Source: a virus. Taken from it: DNA of 63,687 nucleotides. The notes under the pieces were generated by a model. It did no database searches and had not been told where the DNA came from. It saw only the letters and a list, made by a program, of their open reading frames with translations. The stretch's first letter is position 1, and each line of letters starts with the position of its first letter. Made by a program: the position numbers and the translations under genes. Positions 62,190 through 63,687 of this stretch are shown piece by piece. The stretch covers positions 1 through 63,687 of IMG/VR virus record IMGVR_UViG_3300035034_001489. One strand, given 5' to 3'.

Positions 62190-63008
62190 CTACCGGACGC
62201 GCTTGCTCCAACACCCACGAGAGATGAGGAACCCATCGGGGAACAGCTCTTCAACGAGCGAGCAGTTGGCTTCTTGCTGAAGCACTTCGGCATTGTCTCC
62301 GGCAATCGTTCCCCCCGGTGTAATTCTCGGGAGGAGAAATTGCAGTGTTTCCCGCAGCGGCATGGCGGAGTGCTTCGAGATGAAGGCGAAATCGAATCGC
62401 TCATTGCGGAGGCTCTGCACGGCCTCCTTGAACCAGGCGTCCTTCCGGTAGCGGAGGGGCCTCACGAGGTGTGCCACAGGTTGGGTGTTCTGCTGCCACT
62501 CGAACCATTGCCCCTCTTCAGTCCTATTGGCGGCACGATACTTCGGACTCTCGGGGTTGCGGGTTTCTTCAGAGCCACACCAATTGTCGAGAACGAAGAG
62601 GGTGTGGGCTCTTTTGGTGTTGTGGAGTTCTACGCCCAGGGCAGCAGTGGTGGCCCCAAGCCCCGCGCCTACGATGAGGGACTTTCCGCCATTAGGGATC
62701 AAGAGAGCGGCATTCGCGATGGTTGGGAGGGCGAACATGTCCTCGCCGATTTGGTTGAAGTAGTGTTCCAGCGCATCATTGTGGTCCCTTTTAGGGGCTT
62801 GATACTTCTCCATTTCCTTCTGGAGTCTGGCAGTGTCCGGGTCCAGGTCTGTGCGGAGGCCATCGTCACCAATGAGTGGGGGGTCATTCGGGTCTGAGGG
62901 AGTGTCGTCCAAGAAGGATGGTTGCGGGTCCATGTAGTGGGTATAAGAAGGGTTGGGGGTGGGGTCAACGCTTTTCTTAGGAAAACTAGGGGGGTAGGGG
63001 TGGGTCAT
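62190..63008 (-). CDS. class I SAM-dependent methyltransferase
   Basis: The product has 272 residues. A Pro/Asp-rich N-terminus (1-60) precedes LIVGAGLGATTAAL (111-124, SAM-binding glycine loop). ERFDFAFISKHSAM and PRITPGGTIAGDNAEV follow, as in Methyltransf_24-type enzymes. It is the first leftward gene from the control region. The substrate is unknown; with the glycosyltransferases it could act on sugar or virion decorations. An alternative ATG at 62933 would trim the N-terminus. Confidence 0.75.
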   Translation of the reverse strand: MTHPYPPSFPKKSVDPTPNPSYTHYMDPQPSFLDDTPSDPNDPPLIGDDGLRTDLDPDTARLQKEMEKYQAPKRDHNDALEHYFNQIGEDMFALPTIANAALLIPNGGKSLIVGAGLGATTAALGVELHNTKRAHTLFVLDNWCGSEETRNPESPKYRAANRTEEGQWFEWQQNTQPVAHLVRPLRYRKDAWFKEAVQSLRNERFDFAFISKHSAMPLRETLQFLLPRITPGGTIAGDNAEVLQQEANCSLVEELFPDGFLISRGCWSKRVR

Positions 63009-63533
63009 CTAATTAGCTCTTTAATTAGATATGTTACTAATGCCGGTGTAGTGGTTTTTCCTACCCCTGATATGAGGGCGAACTGATAGGTGAAAGGGTG
63101 GGTGGTCCCCTCACCCCTAATATGAGGGTGGAATGTTTCGATCTTGTAGTGCAGTTCAATACCCTGAATTCGGGGCGAATCTGTGCGTTACCCCGAATCC
63201 ATAGCGAATCTGTGCGTTACCCCTAATCCATAGCGAATCTGTGCGTGTATGCGAGTGGGTGCGTTTATCGATCAAAGAAGACGATGACTTTTCAATTTCT
63301 TGCGAAGGGTGGGGGGTCCCCTTGCCCCATAACGTCCGGGGGTCCCACACGGGGGGGGGGTGACGCCCTGGCCCTTGGCCCACCGTGCCAAGCGTTCGCC
63401 CCTCACGAGGGGGCGAGCTATGGCAATCAAAGTGCAATCCTAATTAGATGGATTATCACGCTCCTAATTAGAATCCTAAATTAGTTACCTAATCACTAAA
63501 CAATTCGCCCCTTAACTACGTGAACGGGGTGCA
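63009..63533. other. divergent control region, 525 bp
   Basis: No gene is seen. From left to right it holds two TAATTAG motifs (63010, 63022), five iteron-like repeats (63063-63246), a run of 10 G (63351-63360) and a GC hairpin (TCGCCCCTC/GAGGGGGCGA, about 63395-63418). Then come two more TAATTAG motifs (63441, 63465) and the leader of the first early gene. It should contain the promoters of both arms. No standard -35/-10 pair stands out. Confidence 0.75.
63063..63246 (+). repeat. iteron-like repeat array
   Basis: Five related modules begin with ACCC(C)(T/G)(G/A)AT at 63063, 63113, 63161, 63190 and 63219. The last three share GCGAATCTGTGCG and are exact 29-bp tandem units with one base change. 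The first two have TATGAGGG instead. Spacings are 50, 48, 29 and 29 bp. It is a candidate replication origin or operator set. Confidence 0.75.
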
Positions 63534-63687
63534 ATGAATAACCATAACGAAACAACCAATAAAATGAAAATCAACCAATCCGCCAAATCCGAATCCTCCG
63601 CCCATGAAATCCTATCCTTCATCCAAGGCGACGAGGACACCGCCGCCAGCCGTCAAAACGCTGTCGTGAGCATTAGCGAGGACGGAG
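63534..63687 (+). CDS. small acidic early protein (5' part; continues at position 1)
   Basis: The ATG at 63534 follows GAACGGGGTGCA, a degenerate version of the hairpin-SD leader of the next genes. The frame joins at 63561 (= position 1) and ends at 276. Treated as circular, the gene has 100 residues, beginning MNNHNETTNKMKINQ. Confidence 0.75.
   Translation, partial: MNNHNETTNKMKINQSAKSESSAHEILSFIQGDEDTAASRQNAVVSISEDG
63561..63687. repeat. 127-bp terminal overlap (identical to 1-127)
   Basis: All 127 bases match positions 1-127 exactly and in direct orientation. An overlap of exactly 127 is a typical assembler k-mer length for a circular contig. It is therefore more likely an assembly artefact of a circular or circularly permuted molecule than a true terminal repeat. 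Confidence 0.9.

Noticed and set aside
62274-62897. A 207-codon frame opposite the methyltransferase gene
   Set aside because: It is antisense to a well-supported methyltransferase and has no leader or domain pattern.
63175-63246. 29-bp tandem repeats that could suggest a CRISPR array
   Set aside because: The units are contiguous without spacers, and only about two and a half copies exist. They are iteron-like.
1-63687. Lysogeny genes (integrase, excisionase, CI-type repressor with operators)
   Set aside because: No recombinase signature was found. The small HTH proteins alone do not show lysogeny.

Overview
The window is one complete circular-mapping genome of a lytic-looking tailed double-stranded DNA phage. 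The last 127 bases (63561-63687) repeat the first 127 exactly, so the real unit is about 63,560 bp and the ends are an assembly overlap. Virion genes include a large terminase, a 784-residue podovirus-type portal, a scaffold-like protein, a major capsid protein and a 2769-residue internal virion protein. No tape measure, tail tube, sheath, integrase, transposase or CRISPR array was recognised, which points to a short-tailed virus with no sign of lysogeny. The host cannot be named. Many genes start after A-rich leaders of the form AAAACAAAATG with no Shine-Dalgarno (SD) site, a habit known from Bacteroidota and relatives. One early gene group instead carries a strong SD.

Layout. A divergent control region (63009-63533) holds about five diverged 29-bp iteron-like repeats, TAATTAG motifs and GC-rich hairpins. 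Rightward from it (63534 through the junction to about 22.1 kb, + strand) lie the early and replication genes. First come small acidic proteins, several preceded by the same hairpin-plus-SD cassette (six copies). Next is one opposing HTH gene beside a 517-bp pair of concentric inverted repeats. A run of very small translationally coupled genes follows, including a Lar-like zinc ribbon, XRE-like HTH proteins and a RING-like zinc protein. The replication block is an AEP primase-SF3 helicase, a DUF2800 Cas4-like nuclease, a tRNA-like gene, a DUF2815 ssDNA-binding protein, family A DNA polymerase, a VRR-NUC nuclease and a SNF2-type helicase. Holin- and spanin-like membrane proteins and a frame-disrupted secreted protein close the arm. 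A bidirectional terminator at 22163-22192 separates the arms.

Leftward (63008 down to 22208, - strand) is the late arm. In transcription order it holds a methyltransferase, small tail and adhesin genes (a LamG and 23-residue-repeat adhesin), terminase, portal, scaffold, capsid, a lipoprotein, an amidase endolysin, two glycosyltransferases, a nozzle-like protein, a collagen-like fibre, a GNAT-like protein, a third glycosyltransferase and the internal virion proteins, ending in the giant protein. One gene, a GT25-methyltransferase fusion at 33809-34987, is inserted in the opposite orientation like a moron.

Most interesting points. The giant internal virion protein carries a sigma-factor-like segment (about residues 905-1054) and an HELLH zinc-peptidase motif (1167-1171), suggesting host-takeover functions delivered with the DNA. 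A collagen-like fibre is encoded beside GT25 and GT8 glycosyltransferases, suggesting self-glycosylation of the virion. The repeated hairpin-SD cassette shows compensating variation and looks like a post-transcriptional control element. The concentric palindromes and the iteron array are the best origin or operator candidates.
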